64,000 bases of DNA, from positions 1-64,000 of the forward strand of contig JAFUAY010000032.1 in the NCBI GenBank assembly GCA_017460515.1, written 5' to 3'. The stretch is from Prevotella sp. GTDB lineage: Bacteria > Bacteroidota > Bacteroidia > Bacteroidales > Bacteroidaceae. The notes beneath the pieces are model-generated. The model had not been told where the DNA came from. It searched no databases and was given only the letters and a program-made list of their open reading frames with translations. A program made the translations under genes and the position numbers. Below, one piece after another: positions 17,256-26,280 of the stretch. Every line of letters begins with the position of its first letter. Positions within the stretch are counted from its first letter, which is position 1.

Positions 17256-18509
17256 ATGAAAAAGTTTATGATGATGGCCCTCATGGCAGCAGCTGCCACA
17301 ACGGCCTTTGCACAGGATGCCCTGATCAAGGACGCCAAGAAACTGTTTTCCAAGGGTGAATACCAGCAGGCAGTAGAGACGCTGACACCCGCACTGACCT
17401 CAGCTGAGACCGTAGACAAGAAAGGCGCCTGGAATCTCTTGAGCGAAATCCACTATGGCAAGTATATGGAAGTTCAAACCGAAGCTTCGAAGAATCAGAT
17501 TGAGAAGAAGAACACTCCTTACGATACGCTCGGCATGTACAACGCAGCCATCGCCGCGTGGGAAGCAGCACAGAAATGTGACGAGTTCGACCAGCTGCCC
17601 GACGAGAAGGGCAAGGTGAAGCCTAAGTATCGTTCAGCCCTGCAGAACAAGTACAAGCCCTTCGGCATCACCCTCGTTCAGGCAGGTCAGTACTTCTATC
17701 AGGACCGCAAGGATAATGCGAACGCCTTCAAGGCATGGAGTGCATATCTGAACATGAAGAACACTCCGCTCTTCGCTGAGGTGGCCGACTTCCCCAAGGA
17801 GCCGTTCTACTATGACATTGCCTACTATACAGCCATCCTCTCTTACCAGTCAAAGGACTATGTCAACGCTGAGAAGTATGCCAAGCTGACTGCTGAGGAT
17901 CCCGCTAAGGCTGGTGAGGCTACAGAAATCCTCATCTTCTCAAAGAAGGAGACCATGAAGACGAAGGAAGACTCGCTCTCATACGTTGACATGCTGAAGG
18001 ACCTGCACAAGCAGAAGTCCGAAGAGGAGCGCTACTTCAACCTGCTGATGGACTACTACACCCACGCTAAGGACATGAAGGCTATGCAGGCTTGGGCAGA
18101 GGAAGAGATTGCCCTGAACGCTGAGAACAAGATGGCCTGGGCCCTGAAGGGTGAGGTGCTGATGAACAACAGCGAGTGGGATGCAGCCATCGAGTGCTAC
18201 AAGAAAGCTATCGAGCTCGACCCCGACTTCCTGCAGTGCGTGTTCAATGCCGGTGTATGCTACAACTCAAAGGCTATCGCCCTCAACGAGCAGCTGGCCG
18301 ACAAGAAGACCGGTGGTCTGAGCAAGGAGAACGCCGCCAAGGTGAAGGAAGTACTTGCTGACGCTCAGGTATTCATGGAGCGTGCCCGCGAGCTGGATCC
18401 TAACCGCGAGAAGGTGAACTGGGCTTATCCGCTCTACCGTATCTATTATTCCATGCAGAATAAGGAGAAGATGGCCGAACTGGAGGCTATCGATCCTTCG
18501 CTGAAGTAA
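17256..18509 (+). CDS. Exported TPR-repeat protein, first of two paralogues
   Basis: A 417-residue protein with a clear signal peptide (MKKFMMMALMAAAATTAFAQ). The rest is alpha-helical, with TPR-like repeats such as SKGEYQQAVETL near residue 30 and NSEWDAAIECYKKAIELDPDFLQ near 305-330. It probably serves as a periplasmic protein-interaction scaffold; no enzyme motif is visible. It follows gyrA by 27 bp, and a shorter paralogue follows. The gyrA-TPR order is common in Bacteroidales as I recall, but no functional link is known. Confidence 0.85.
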   Translation: MKKFMMMALMAAAATTAFAQDALIKDAKKLFSKGEYQQAVETLTPALTSAETVDKKGAWNLLSEIHYGKYMEVQTEASKNQIEKKNTPYDTLGMYNAAIAAWEAAQKCDEFDQLPDEKGKVKPKYRSALQNKYKPFGITLVQAGQYFYQDRKDNANAFKAWSAYLNMKNTPLFAEVADFPKEPFYYDIAYYTAILSYQSKDYVNAEKYAKLTAEDPAKAGEATEILIFSKKETMKTKEDSLSYVDMLKDLHKQKSEEERYFNLLMDYYTHAKDMKAMQAWAEEEIALNAENKMAWALKGEVLMNNSEWDAAIECYKKAIELDPDFLQCVFNAGVCYNSKAIALNEQLADKKTGGLSKENAAKVKEVLADAQVFMERARELDPNREKVNWAYPLYRIYYSMQNKEKMAELEAIDPSLK

Positions 18510-18539
18510 GCATCTGAATATCAAACCAAAAATCACTGA

Positions 18540-19736
18540 ATGAACAAGAAGCAACATGTTGCCCTCTTGCTCTTCATACTAATGATAACACCGTGCCTGA
18601 CGTGGGCTCAGAAGAAAGAGCTCAATCAGGCGCGGTCTTACGTGAAGAGCGGTAAGGACTATGACAAGGCCGAGAAGCTGATGACCGACCTACTGCAGAA
18701 GCCTGAAAACAAGACCAACGAGAAGATCTACGTGGTATGGCTCGATGCCGTGCGCGGACAATACGCACAGGCCAACGAGCGGCTCTACCTGAAGCAGAAA
18801 CAGGACACCACAGCCTTCTTCCAACTCGCACACCGCATGTTCAGTGTGGCCGAATCGCTCGATTCACTCGATATGCGCCCAGACAATAAGGGGCGCGTCA
18901 CGCTCGACTACCGCAAGAAGAATGCCGAGATGCTGCTGGGCTATCGGCCGAACCTCTTCAATGCAGGCGTCTTCCACATGAAGAAAGGCGAGTACCAGCA
19001 GGCGTTCGACTATTTCGAGTTCTACATGGATTGTGCCCGCCAACCGCTGTTTACTGCCGCCAACCTCAGTGAGACCGACAAGCGCATGCCTGAAGCCGCT
19101 TACTGGGCCACCTTCTGCGGATACAAGATGGAGAACCCCGTGCTGACCCTGCGTCACCGCAAGCTGGCGATGCGCGATACGACGAAGACCAGTTTCGTCT
19201 ATCAGTACGTGGCCGAATCACGCCGTTGGCTGAACGACCAGGAGCTGTACCTGAAAACGCTGGAGATAGGCTTCCGCCACGACCCCACGTTCAGCTATTT
19301 CTTCCCCCGACTGATGGACGCCTACAGTGCTAAGGGACTCTACGACAAGGCATTAGCGCTGACCGACTCGGCCATTGCCGTCTGTGACACCTGCGAGATG
19401 TATCTCTTCGTGAAGTCCACGATGCTCTTCCGGCTGCAACGCTACGGCGAGTGCATCAAGGTGAGCGATCAGGTGCTGGCCATCAATCCCGACAATGCCG
19501 AAGCCCACTTCAATGCAGGCACTGCCTACCTGAACCTTGCCCTGAAACTCAACGAGCGCAAGGACAAGAAACAGCTGCGCCAGCTCTACCAGAAAGCACG
19601 CCCCTACATGGAGCGCTACCGCCAACTGGAGCCCAAGGAGAAACAGAAGTGGGGCCCTGCGCTCTACCGCATCTACCTGAACCTGAACATGGGCAGACAG
19701 TTCGATGAGATAGACAAATTACTAAAGAAGCCTTAA
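18540..19736 (+). CDS. Exported TPR-repeat protein, second paralogue
   Basis: The 398-residue product has a signal peptide (ending near TWAQ) and the same architecture as its upstream neighbour: KSGKDYDKAEKLMTDLL near the N-terminus, KGEYQQAFDYFEFYMD near 140, and a C-terminal NPDNAEAHFNAGTAYLNLALKLNE that parallels LDPDFLQCVFNAGVCYNSKAIALNE. The end (WGPALYRIYLNLN against WAYPLYRIYYSMQ) also matches. The two arose by tandem duplication and have diverged strongly. Function unknown; probably periplasmic. Confidence 0.82.
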   Translation: MNKKQHVALLLFILMITPCLTWAQKKELNQARSYVKSGKDYDKAEKLMTDLLQKPENKTNEKIYVVWLDAVRGQYAQANERLYLKQKQDTTAFFQLAHRMFSVAESLDSLDMRPDNKGRVTLDYRKKNAEMLLGYRPNLFNAGVFHMKKGEYQQAFDYFEFYMDCARQPLFTAANLSETDKRMPEAAYWATFCGYKMENPVLTLRHRKLAMRDTTKTSFVYQYVAESRRWLNDQELYLKTLEIGFRHDPTFSYFFPRLMDAYSAKGLYDKALALTDSAIAVCDTCEMYLFVKSTMLFRLQRYGECIKVSDQVLAINPDNAEAHFNAGTAYLNLALKLNERKDKKQLRQLYQKARPYMERYRQLEPKEKQKWGPALYRIYLNLNMGRQFDEIDKLLKKP

Positions 19737-19785
19737 AAATTCAAAATAATTTGTCTGTACGTAATCATAATTCCAACAATAACAC

Positions 19786-19793
19786 TATCTTTG
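19786..19793 (+). promoter_or_regulatory. -7 box for the phosphohexomutase gene
   Basis: TATCTTTG, 46 bp before the start codon; no TTTG at the usual spacing. Confidence 0.55.
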
Positions 19794-19838
19794 TAGGACA
19801 GAATCTAACAACAATCTAATCATCAAAATTTATTGATT

Positions 19839-21587
19839 ATGGAAAATAACGCTCAGCTTATTGCACAGTGCGAGGCACTGGCCAAGCAGTGGCTTACTCC
19901 GGCCTTCGACGAGGAGACACGTAAGGAAGTACAGGCAATGCTCGATGCAGAGGACAAGAGTGCCCTCATCGACGCCTTCTATCAGAATCTGGAGTTCGGT
20001 ACAGGCGGTCTTCGCGGCATCATGGGTGCCGGTACGAACCGCATGAACAAGTATATCGTAGGTATGGCCACACAGGGCTTTGCCAACTATATCAACAAAG
20101 CATTCCCCGGCAAGCAGAGTGCAGTGGTAGTGGGCCACGACTGCCGCAACAACGGCCGCATGTTTGCTGAGACCGTAGCCGACATCTTCTCGGCCAACGG
20201 CATCAAGGTGTACCTCTTCGAGAGCCTCCGCCCCACCCCAGAGATTTCGTTCGCCATCCGTCAGCTGGGCTGTCAGGCAGGCGTCAACGTCACCGCTTCT
20301 CACAATCCCCGCGAGTACAACGGCTACAAAGCCTACTGGGACGACGGTGCACAGGTGTTGGCTCCACACGATAAGGGCATCATCGACGAGGTGAACAAGG
20401 TGAAGATTGAGGACGTGAAGTTCGAGGGCAACAAAGAACTCATCATCCCCATCGGTGGCGAAATGGACTGGGATTACATCCAGGCAGTCAAAGAGGCAAT
20501 GGTCGATCAGGACGTCATCCTGCGCCAGAAAGACCTCAACATCGTCTACTCTCCGATGCACGGCACGGGCCGCGTCATCATCCCAATGGCCCTGCGCTCA
20601 TGGGGCTTCCAGAACATCCACGTAGTGCCCGAACAGATGGTTATCGACGGAAACTTCCCCACCGTTGTCAGCCCCAACCCAGAGAATGCTGAGGCCATGA
20701 CCCTCGGTATGAAGCTCGGCACCCGTCTGAATGCCGACCTCGTGATTGCCTCCGACCCCGATGCCGACCGTCTGGCCATCGTATGCCGCAACGCCAAGGG
20801 CGAGTGGGAAATACTCAACGGCAACCAGACCTGCATGATGTTCTGCTGGTATATCATCGCCAACAAGAAGAAGCTCGGACAGCTGAAGGGCAACGAGTTC
20901 CTCGTGAAGACCATCGTAACCACCGAGGTCATCGCTGAGATTGCCAAGAAGAACGGCGTAGAATACATGGACTGCTACACAGGCTTCAAGTGGATTGCCA
21001 ACGAGATTCGCATCAACGAGGGCAAGAAGAAGTACATCGGCGGTGGCGAGGAGAGCTTCGGCTTCCTGCCGTTCGACAAAGTACGCGACAAGGACTCCCC
21101 CGCTTCTATCTGCCTCATCTGTGAGATTGCTGCCTGGGCACGCGACAATGGTATGACGCTCTACGACCTGCTCATGAATATCTACAAGGAGTACGGCTTC
21201 TCGAAGGAAGTGACCATCAATGTGGTTCGTCCCGGTAAGACCGGCGCCGACGAGATCAAGCAGATGATGACCGACTTCCGCGCCAATCCTCCGAAGGAGC
21301 TGGGCGGCTCGAAGATCTGTCTGTGGAAAGACTATAAGACCCTAGAGGCAAAGAAGGCCGACGGCAGCGTTGAGAAGCTCGACATGCCCGACACCTCAAA
21401 CGTGCTGCAGTGGTTCTGCGAGGACGGCACGAAGGTATCAGTACGTCCCAGCGGCACCGAGCCGAAGATCAAGTTCTACACCGAGGTGAAGGACGCTTCC
21501 TTCAAGGGTGCAGCCGACTACGAGCGCTGCATCAAGGCTGCCGACGAGAAGATTGCCGCTCTGAAGAAGAGCCTGAACCTCGACTAA
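19839..21587 (+). CDS. Phosphoglucomutase/phosphomannomutase
   Basis: A 582-residue cytosolic enzyme of the alpha-D-phosphohexomutase family, which interconverts hexose 1- and 6-phosphates. The phosphoserine loop TASHNPREYNGYK has Ser154; the metal loop DPDADR lies near 305; the sugar loop GGGEESFGF near 405; and the phosphate loop RPSGTEPKIKFY near 545. Length and the N-terminal FGTGGLRGIMGAG fit the long phospho-sugar mutases of Bacteroidota and Firmicutes. ATG 19839 is used in preference to a TTG two codons earlier. A terminator follows at 21622-21660. It would feed glycolysis, glycogen or cell-envelope sugars. Confidence 0.93.
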   Translation: MENNAQLIAQCEALAKQWLTPAFDEETRKEVQAMLDAEDKSALIDAFYQNLEFGTGGLRGIMGAGTNRMNKYIVGMATQGFANYINKAFPGKQSAVVVGHDCRNNGRMFAETVADIFSANGIKVYLFESLRPTPEISFAIRQLGCQAGVNVTASHNPREYNGYKAYWDDGAQVLAPHDKGIIDEVNKVKIEDVKFEGNKELIIPIGGEMDWDYIQAVKEAMVDQDVILRQKDLNIVYSPMHGTGRVIIPMALRSWGFQNIHVVPEQMVIDGNFPTVVSPNPENAEAMTLGMKLGTRLNADLVIASDPDADRLAIVCRNAKGEWEILNGNQTCMMFCWYIIANKKKLGQLKGNEFLVKTIVTTEVIAEIAKKNGVEYMDCYTGFKWIANEIRINEGKKKYIGGGEESFGFLPFDKVRDKDSPASICLICEIAAWARDNGMTLYDLLMNIYKEYGFSKEVTINVVRPGKTGADEIKQMMTDFRANPPKELGGSKICLWKDYKTLEAKKADGSVEKLDMPDTSNVLQWFCEDGTKVSVRPSGTEPKIKFYTEVKDASFKGAADYERCIKAADEKIAALKKSLNLD

Positions 21588-21621
21588 TTCCCTATCAGAC
21601 CTGCGGGTCATATACAAATCG

Positions 21622-21660
21622 AAAGACGGACGCAGCTCCAATGAGATTGCGTCCGTCTTT
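21622..21660 (+). terminator. Terminator after the phosphohexomutase gene
   Basis: AAAGACGGACGCA (21622-21634) pairs with TGCGTCCGTCTTT (21648-21660), then TTTATTT follows. The minus-strand T-run is poor, so it mainly serves the plus strand. Confidence 0.88.
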
Positions 21661-21720
21661 TTATTTACAGCAGAATCAGCAAGCAAGACTATGATCTTAG
21701 AGAGACAACAGCTGAAACCT

Positions 21721-23454
21721 CTAAACACTCAACATTACAACGAATCTAGCTCCTTCGTTGTAAGTAGTGTCCAGAACGATATCACCGCCTAATCTGCGAG
21801 CCAGGCTTCGAGCCACAGTAAGACCAATGCCTGTGCCGTCGTAGTATTCATCCAATTGTACGAACTCATCGAAGATGTGCTCTTTCTCCTCTTCAGGAAT
21901 GCCTACACCCGTGTCCTCTATGACGAAACGTCCCTTGGAGACTATCAGCGTGGCACGTTCTTTCTTCTCCAGTTTCATTTGCGGCAGGTAGGCCTCTGCA
22001 GGATGCGTATACTTCTTGGCATTGTCAAGCAACAGTTCAACGACACGTGCTGCCGACCGCAGATTAGTGACTAGCGGCTGTTCAGCCCCCTCTTCCAGTT
22101 TCAGTTCGAACAACAGATGCGGGGCTTCTGCAATACCTGATGCAAGTACGGCCTGCTGTGCTATCTGAGCCGATGTAACCTCGTCGGTACGTTCTATGAC
22201 TACCTCGCTACTTACTTCCGACAGTTCCAGCATCTTATTCACCAAGCCCGTAATACGATCGGTGCTCTCCAGAATCTGTTTGGCAGCATCGCTTTTCTCC
22301 TCGTCGCTGAGCACTGTTCCTGAATGGGTCAGCAGTTGTGTGAAGCCACTGAGTATGTTCAGCGGTGTGCGAATCTCATGAGAAATCTGTTTGATAAACG
22401 CACTCTTCATGCGTGTCGACTCCTCTGCGCGGGCGTTGGCAATCAGCAACTGTTCGTTCTTCTCTGCCATCTGGTCGTAGGCCACCTGCAAACTTTGATG
22501 GGCAGCCCTCAAACGTTTGCTCATCAGGTGTCTGTTCACGCTGAACACGATGAGGAACACGAAAGTCAGCACCACCAATAGTCCCCATACCCAGTTGGGA
22601 ATCTCGATGGCTCCGAAGTGCGACACCACCTCGTCACCATAGACCTCAGCGATGATACCTTCTTCCTCCATGCGTTTCAGCTCAGCATTTATACAGGCTA
22701 TGAGCACCGAGTCGTGGCTGGCATAACAGTACTCACGCGGCTCCAGCGACAACTCATCGGCAGTCAGCACACTATTCAGATGTAGCTGCTCGATATTATA
22801 CTTTGCCTGAAAGCGATAGCAGATGACGCCGTCGTACTTACCTTCCGACAAGTCTTTAATGGCCTCAGCCAAGTCGGTGACCGAATAGTCATCGGCTTCG
22901 GCATCTTTCAGCATCAGCCCTATCGGGCGCGATTTCATATAGGCAATGCGCTTGCCTTTCAGGTGGCGAAAGTCAAAGTTGGCATAGTCTTCCTTACGGT
23001 ATACGATCTGGTAATAGAGTCGGAACACTGCGTCCGAATAGTTTGTCAGTTCCTTACGATAAGAGCTATAGACAAGCATGCCCAAATCATATTTCCCCTC
23101 AATGATACCTGGCGACATCTTGTCCCAGTGGTTGGGAGAGAAAGTGAAGGGAATGCCCATCCTACGCATCAGTATCTGCGTAAACTCCACATCAAATCCG
23201 CTCGGGCGTCCCTGATTGTCAACATATTGCAACGGTGCATAGCTAGTGTTCATGCCCATTACGAGCGGGCGTTCTTTCGAGAATCCCAGTTGCTCGGCCA
23301 ATGGGCTCACTTTCAATTCCTGATTGTTAGAAAGGAATGAGAATGGCAGCTTGTCATCGCAGCCTACCAACAGTACAGTCACCGTGATCAGCAATCCTGT
23401 CACCATGACCATCATCTTTAGCAAGTTCCTATTTCTTATCGCTGAATATACCAT
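21721..23454 (-). CDS. Sensor histidine kinase with periplasmic solute-binding domain (orphan)
   Basis: This 577-residue kinase starts with a hydrophobic segment ending LLVGC (Cys32), which resembles a lipobox. A type-3 periplasmic binding domain follows (about 60-280; for example GMNTSYAPLQYVDNQGRPSGFDVEF), then a membrane helix at about 288-306. The cytoplasmic part has a HisKA domain with SHEIRTPLN (His359) and an ATPase domain with DNAKKY, DTGVGIP and GTGIGL. It likely senses an amino acid or similar small ligand, the usual cargo of this binding fold. No response regulator lies nearby, so its partner is elsewhere. The start is ATG 23454, two codons after a TTG. The promoter box is at 23483-23490. 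Confidence 0.9.
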   Translation of the reverse strand: MVYSAIRNRNLLKMMVMVTGLLITVTVLLVGCDDKLPFSFLSNNQELKVSPLAEQLGFSKERPLVMGMNTSYAPLQYVDNQGRPSGFDVEFTQILMRRMGIPFTFSPNHWDKMSPGIIEGKYDLGMLVYSSYRKELTNYSDAVFRLYYQIVYRKEDYANFDFRHLKGKRIAYMKSRPIGLMLKDAEADDYSVTDLAEAIKDLSEGKYDGVICYRFQAKYNIEQLHLNSVLTADELSLEPREYCYASHDSVLIACINAELKRMEEEGIIAEVYGDEVVSHFGAIEIPNWVWGLLVVLTFVFLIVFSVNRHLMSKRLRAAHQSLQVAYDQMAEKNEQLLIANARAEESTRMKSAFIKQISHEIRTPLNILSGFTQLLTHSGTVLSDEEKSDAAKQILESTDRITGLVNKMLELSEVSSEVVIERTDEVTSAQIAQQAVLASGIAEAPHLLFELKLEEGAEQPLVTNLRSAARVVELLLDNAKKYTHPAEAYLPQMKLEKKERATLIVSKGRFVIEDTGVGIPEEEKEHIFDEFVQLDEYYDGTGIGLTVARSLARRLGGDIVLDTTYNEGARFVVMLSV

Positions 23455-23482
23455 CTGCAAAACACTATTCCCTTTTCGCCTG

Positions 23483-23490
23483 CAAAGGTA
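23483..23490 (-). promoter_or_regulatory. -7 box for the sensor kinase gene
   Basis: TACCTTTG on the minus strand, 28 bp before the ATG. The nearest TTTG gives a 23-nt spacer, longer than usual. Confidence 0.65.
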
Positions 23491-23587
23491 CGAAAATTTC
23501 GATTAAGTGAGAACAAAAGGAATATATTTCTTTTATAGAACGTGAGAAATTTATTCAACAAGTGAGCAAAAAGTCGTAAACGAAGAA

Positions 23588-23617
23588 ACTGGACCCCGCA
23601 ATGCTGCGAACTCCAGT
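23588..23617 (-). terminator. Probable terminator of the DUF4488-like gene
   Basis: ACTGGA and TCCAGT enclose an inner CGCA/TGCG stem. On the minus strand the hairpin is followed by TTTCTTCGTTT, a moderate T-run, 48 bp after the stop codon. Confidence 0.6.
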
Positions 23618-23665
23618 CGTTATCCCAAGGGTTATGGTTGACTAACTTTTACTAACTTTCTTGTA

Positions 23666-24160
23666 TTAGAACAACAATTCTTTCAGTTGTTTCTGCAAGT
23701 CATCTGGCATATCCTTCTGCTTGCAGGCATCCACGATGAAGCGCGCGGCCTTGTCTGACATCGGGGTCTTCTTCCACCCCTCTATACGGTTCATCCAACG
23801 ACAGTGGAAGTGGGTTTTGTCAGTCATCACCATATCCTCAGCCTTCAGTGCAGGACGTCCCATCTCGCTGTAGACACCATTCTTGTAGGTGTACTTGCCA
23901 TACTCATGAGGCATCAAGTGCAGCTTTCCTTTATTCGTGAGGGCAATCTCACAGCAGGCGTACTCGCCGTCGGCACCATAATACTTAAAGGAGGTGTACT
24001 TCTGGCCTTTTCCGCATGGCATCTTCTTCTCGCCGTCATACTGCATATACTCCAATGTCCATACGCCAATGAGTTCCTTGTCGGCTACTTTCGCTGTCTG
24101 GGCAAACGTCTGCACGGTGCTCATGAGTACCAGTGCCATTACTAACATGATCTTTTTCAT
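23666..24160 (-). CDS. Small exported protein, DUF4488-like
   Basis: A 164-residue protein with a signal peptide (MKKIMLVMALVLMSTVQTFAQ). The mature part contains LIGVWTLEYMQY and repeated beta-strand segments (TSFKYYGADGEYACC, LMPHEYGKYTYKNGVYSE), like small lipocalin-type folds; it resembles DUF4488, at moderate certainty. The start is the Met of the signal peptide; the open frame extends 45 codons upstream but past the promoter (24214-24246). It lies 175 bp downstream of a membrane-bound HTH regulator on the same strand and may be a target of it (inference from position only). Confidence 0.7.
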   Translation of the reverse strand: MKKIMLVMALVLMSTVQTFAQTAKVADKELIGVWTLEYMQYDGEKKMPCGKGQKYTSFKYYGADGEYACCEIALTNKGKLHLMPHEYGKYTYKNGVYSEMGRPALKAEDMVMTDKTHFHCRWMNRIEGWKKTPMSDKAARFIVDACKQKDMPDDLQKQLKELLF

Positions 24161-24213
24161 AAGGTTTAAGTTTTTAATTTGGTTTGACATTCTGTTTGTT
24201 TTGGAATTCCGAT

Positions 24214-24246
24214 GCAAAGATACGGCCATTCGGCTGATGTTCCAAA
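24214..24246 (-). promoter_or_regulatory. Promoter of the DUF4488-like gene
   Basis: TTTG (24246-24243), 21-nt spacer and TATCTTTG (24221-24214) on the minus strand. Confidence 0.7.
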
Positions 24247-24335
24247 CAATTTGTTTTGCATTTCCTTTGCAATTGCGGATGCAAAGTTTTTGCAAACTTT
24301 TCCCTTTGTACTATTCCCTTTACACTATTCCCTTT

Positions 24336-25385
24336 TCACTCTCCAATGGATCGTATAAACTCATCCCATTCTTTCGAGCCTCCCTTCCGTCCGAACACCT
24401 TCTTGTAGAGACGGCTACGCACAGTACTGATAGTGCTGGCATCACGCATGAGTACAGTTGCAATGTCGGTAGGAGCAATGCGCAGTTTGATGAGCTGACA
24501 TACCTGACACTCCAGTTCCGACATCGGGTAGAGCGAGCGCAACTGATTACAGAAGCCTGGATAGGCCCGTTTCAACTGACTCTCTATCTCCGTCCAGTCG
24601 CTATCCTTCAGTCGCTGTCCCGATGTGATTCGGCTTAGCAGATTGTGATATTCATCTGATCCGAAATAGGCTGCAGCCACCTCATCAAGCGCCTGCCGCA
24701 CAGGTTGCGGACACTGTTCGTGCTCCTCCTGAATCTGACGGAGCTGTAGTTGCAGCCTACGTTTCTCCTTGCGGCTGGCCAGAGCTATCTGGACGATGAT
24801 GCACAGGAAGATGACAATCCCAACGGTTGCAAAGATAAACACGTGGATGACGCTCTGCTGTTGCCGTTCCTTGGTCGAGAGCACATAGTGGTGAGGCTCG
24901 CCGTCAGACGTGCTTTCCGTCTGACTACTGGAAGCAACTGCTGCCTCGCGTTCAGCAATCGCCTGAATCTCACTCCCCCATTCCTCGTAAACATCAGCAG
25001 CACGCACCCATCGGTAGCGCACGCCTCGGCGCTGTATGATAATGGCCGAGTCGCCCTCCAAGAACAGCGGATGTTCACCGTCATCTTCCATGTAGAGCCA
25101 GTTACCACCGCCCACGCTAATCAGCGTCACCTCACTTCTGCCGCTGGTGCTCACCACGATGGCCGATGCTGTCTGCGTCAGTTGTCCTCGATATAGCAAG
25201 CTGTCGCCCACATACATCAGCAAATATCTGTTTTCGACAGGATAATCATAGGTATACCCTTCTGGCGTCACTGCGTTTTCCAACAGCCAAAGGCCCTCAA
25301 GCACGTATCCGTCGTCCTTACCGCAACAGTTGCCGCAGCCAGTCAGCAGGGTGCAGACAGCGAGTATCATAATAATTACTTTCAT
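24336..25385 (-). CDS. Membrane-spanning transcription regulator: lipobox, periplasmic domain, TM helix, LuxR-like HTH
   Basis: A 349-residue protein with an unusual layout. The N-terminus has a lipobox (LLTGC, Cys17). A periplasmic segment of about 155 residues rich in beta-strands follows, then one transmembrane helix at about 178-202, a charged coiled coil (RKEKRRLQLQLRQIQEEHEQ) and a C-terminal helix-turn-helix (288-332, MSELECQVCQLIKLRIAPTDIATVL then STISTVRSRLYKKV), like LuxR or Bacteroidota TPR-regulators. It should sense a periplasmic condition and act on DNA directly at the membrane. No ligand motif is recognised. Promoter box at 25447-25454. Confidence 0.78.
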   Translation of the reverse strand: MKVIIMILAVCTLLTGCGNCCGKDDGYVLEGLWLLENAVTPEGYTYDYPVENRYLLMYVGDSLLYRGQLTQTASAIVVSTSGRSEVTLISVGGGNWLYMEDDGEHPLFLEGDSAIIIQRRGVRYRWVRAADVYEEWGSEIQAIAEREAAVASSSQTESTSDGEPHHYVLSTKERQQQSVIHVFIFATVGIVIFLCIIVQIALASRKEKRRLQLQLRQIQEEHEQCPQPVRQALDEVAAAYFGSDEYHNLLSRITSGQRLKDSDWTEIESQLKRAYPGFCNQLRSLYPMSELECQVCQLIKLRIAPTDIATVLMRDASTISTVRSRLYKKVFGRKGGSKEWDEFIRSIGE

Positions 25386-25446
25386 TTTCGTTTAGGTTGA
25401 TATGGTTCTTTCGTTAGGTTGAGATGCTCATCTTGCAAAATCGTTG

Positions 25447-25454
25447 CAAAGTTA
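25447..25454 (-). promoter_or_regulatory. -7 box for the membrane HTH regulator gene
   Basis: TAACTTTG on the minus strand, 62 bp before the start codon. Confidence 0.55.
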
Positions 25455-25664
25455 AGAAATTATCTGCAAACACCCATATGATTTTGTTTGCAATTACTTT
25501 GCATCGTCCATTTACTTACGGCAATGCGATGTTTGTGGAAATTTAGAACAATCGAAATCGCTCAAAACTCAGAATTTTTTCAGCGGCTCCACCCTCGCTC
25601 AAAAGGAAGCCCGATTTGAGCAAGTTCGTGAGTTATGAAACTGGCGCTATGGATAACGACTCGC

Positions 25665-25897
25665 AAACATGCGGTTTCCGGGTGCTAAACATAAGGTTTA
25701 CGAGTGCTAAGTATGCGGTTTGCGAGTGCTTAACCGCATATTTTTTGCAGTCGCTTAGCTTTTACGATGAAGTTACGAGGCTTTCAGGATGAAGTTACGT
25801 TGTAACTCCAACCCAATTACTTAGTGATTACACCGTAATAACTGAGTGATTACAGTCTGATATCTAAGCAATTACATCGTGATAACTTCGTGACTGG
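25665..25897. repeat. Tandem array B, 22-bp period with 11-bp half-units
   Basis: Sub-array B1 has units at 25665, 25687, 25709 and a diverged one at 25731, of the form AAACATnnGGTTT...GTGCT; the fourth unit carries TAACCGCATA, the reverse complement of the TATGCGGTTT-type core. B2 has six 22-bp frames at 25766, 25788, 25810, 25832, 25854 and 25876. Nearly every 11-mer of B2 ends in TTAC, TAAC or TATC. B1 and B2 are out of phase with each other by 13 bp. Non-coding by period; function unknown. Confidence 0.85.
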
Positions 25898-26196
25898 GTC
25901 GTATCTTCGAAACAACTGGAACATAAACACTAAGCGTTTGCAGCACTGCCATCAGCTTTTGTTGGCAGAAAACGGTGAAATCGCGAAGCCGTTTTTCCAC
26001 TTTTATTATCATTCTAGAGCGAGGAAAGTCTGCAATTGCATAGCTTTCGCATCCTGCATCCCTTAGAGTTCCTTTGGACACACCGCCAAACAGAACATCC
26101 TATTGGATATTTCGAATACATTTTTCTCTAGATTGACTCAAAATCCTGCAAAAAACATTGTTCTATTTTTCTACTGATTGTATTTTGTCTGATCAC

Positions 26197-26212
26197 GGTC
26201 ACAGCTGTGACC
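26197..26212. other. Perfect 16-bp palindrome
   Basis: GGTCACAGCTGTGACC followed by six T, 60 bp before the -7 box at 26273. It could be a short hairpin terminator or an operator; the sequence does not decide. Confidence 0.5.
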
Positions 26213-26272
26213 AGTTTTTTACTTTTTTCTCATCTTTTTTAAGAATATAGTTCCAATTTGAAAATTTATTTG

Positions 26273-26280
26273 TATTTTTG
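26273..26280 (+). promoter_or_regulatory. -7 box for the BspA-like gene
   Basis: TATTTTTG, 76 bp before the chosen start; supports the signal-peptide Met at 26357 rather than an earlier Met. Confidence 0.5.

Noticed and set aside
19830-20561. Open frame of 243 codons on the minus strand
   Set aside because: Shadow of the phosphohexomutase gene, rich in His/Val/Asp as expected of antisense frames.
25872-26081. 69-codon frame on the minus strand
   Set aside because: Overlaps the 22-bp array and lacks protein-like composition or a recognisable start context.
26197-26212. Firm operator call for the 16-bp palindrome
   Set aside because: It could equally be a short terminator because a T-run follows; only a neutral entry is kept.
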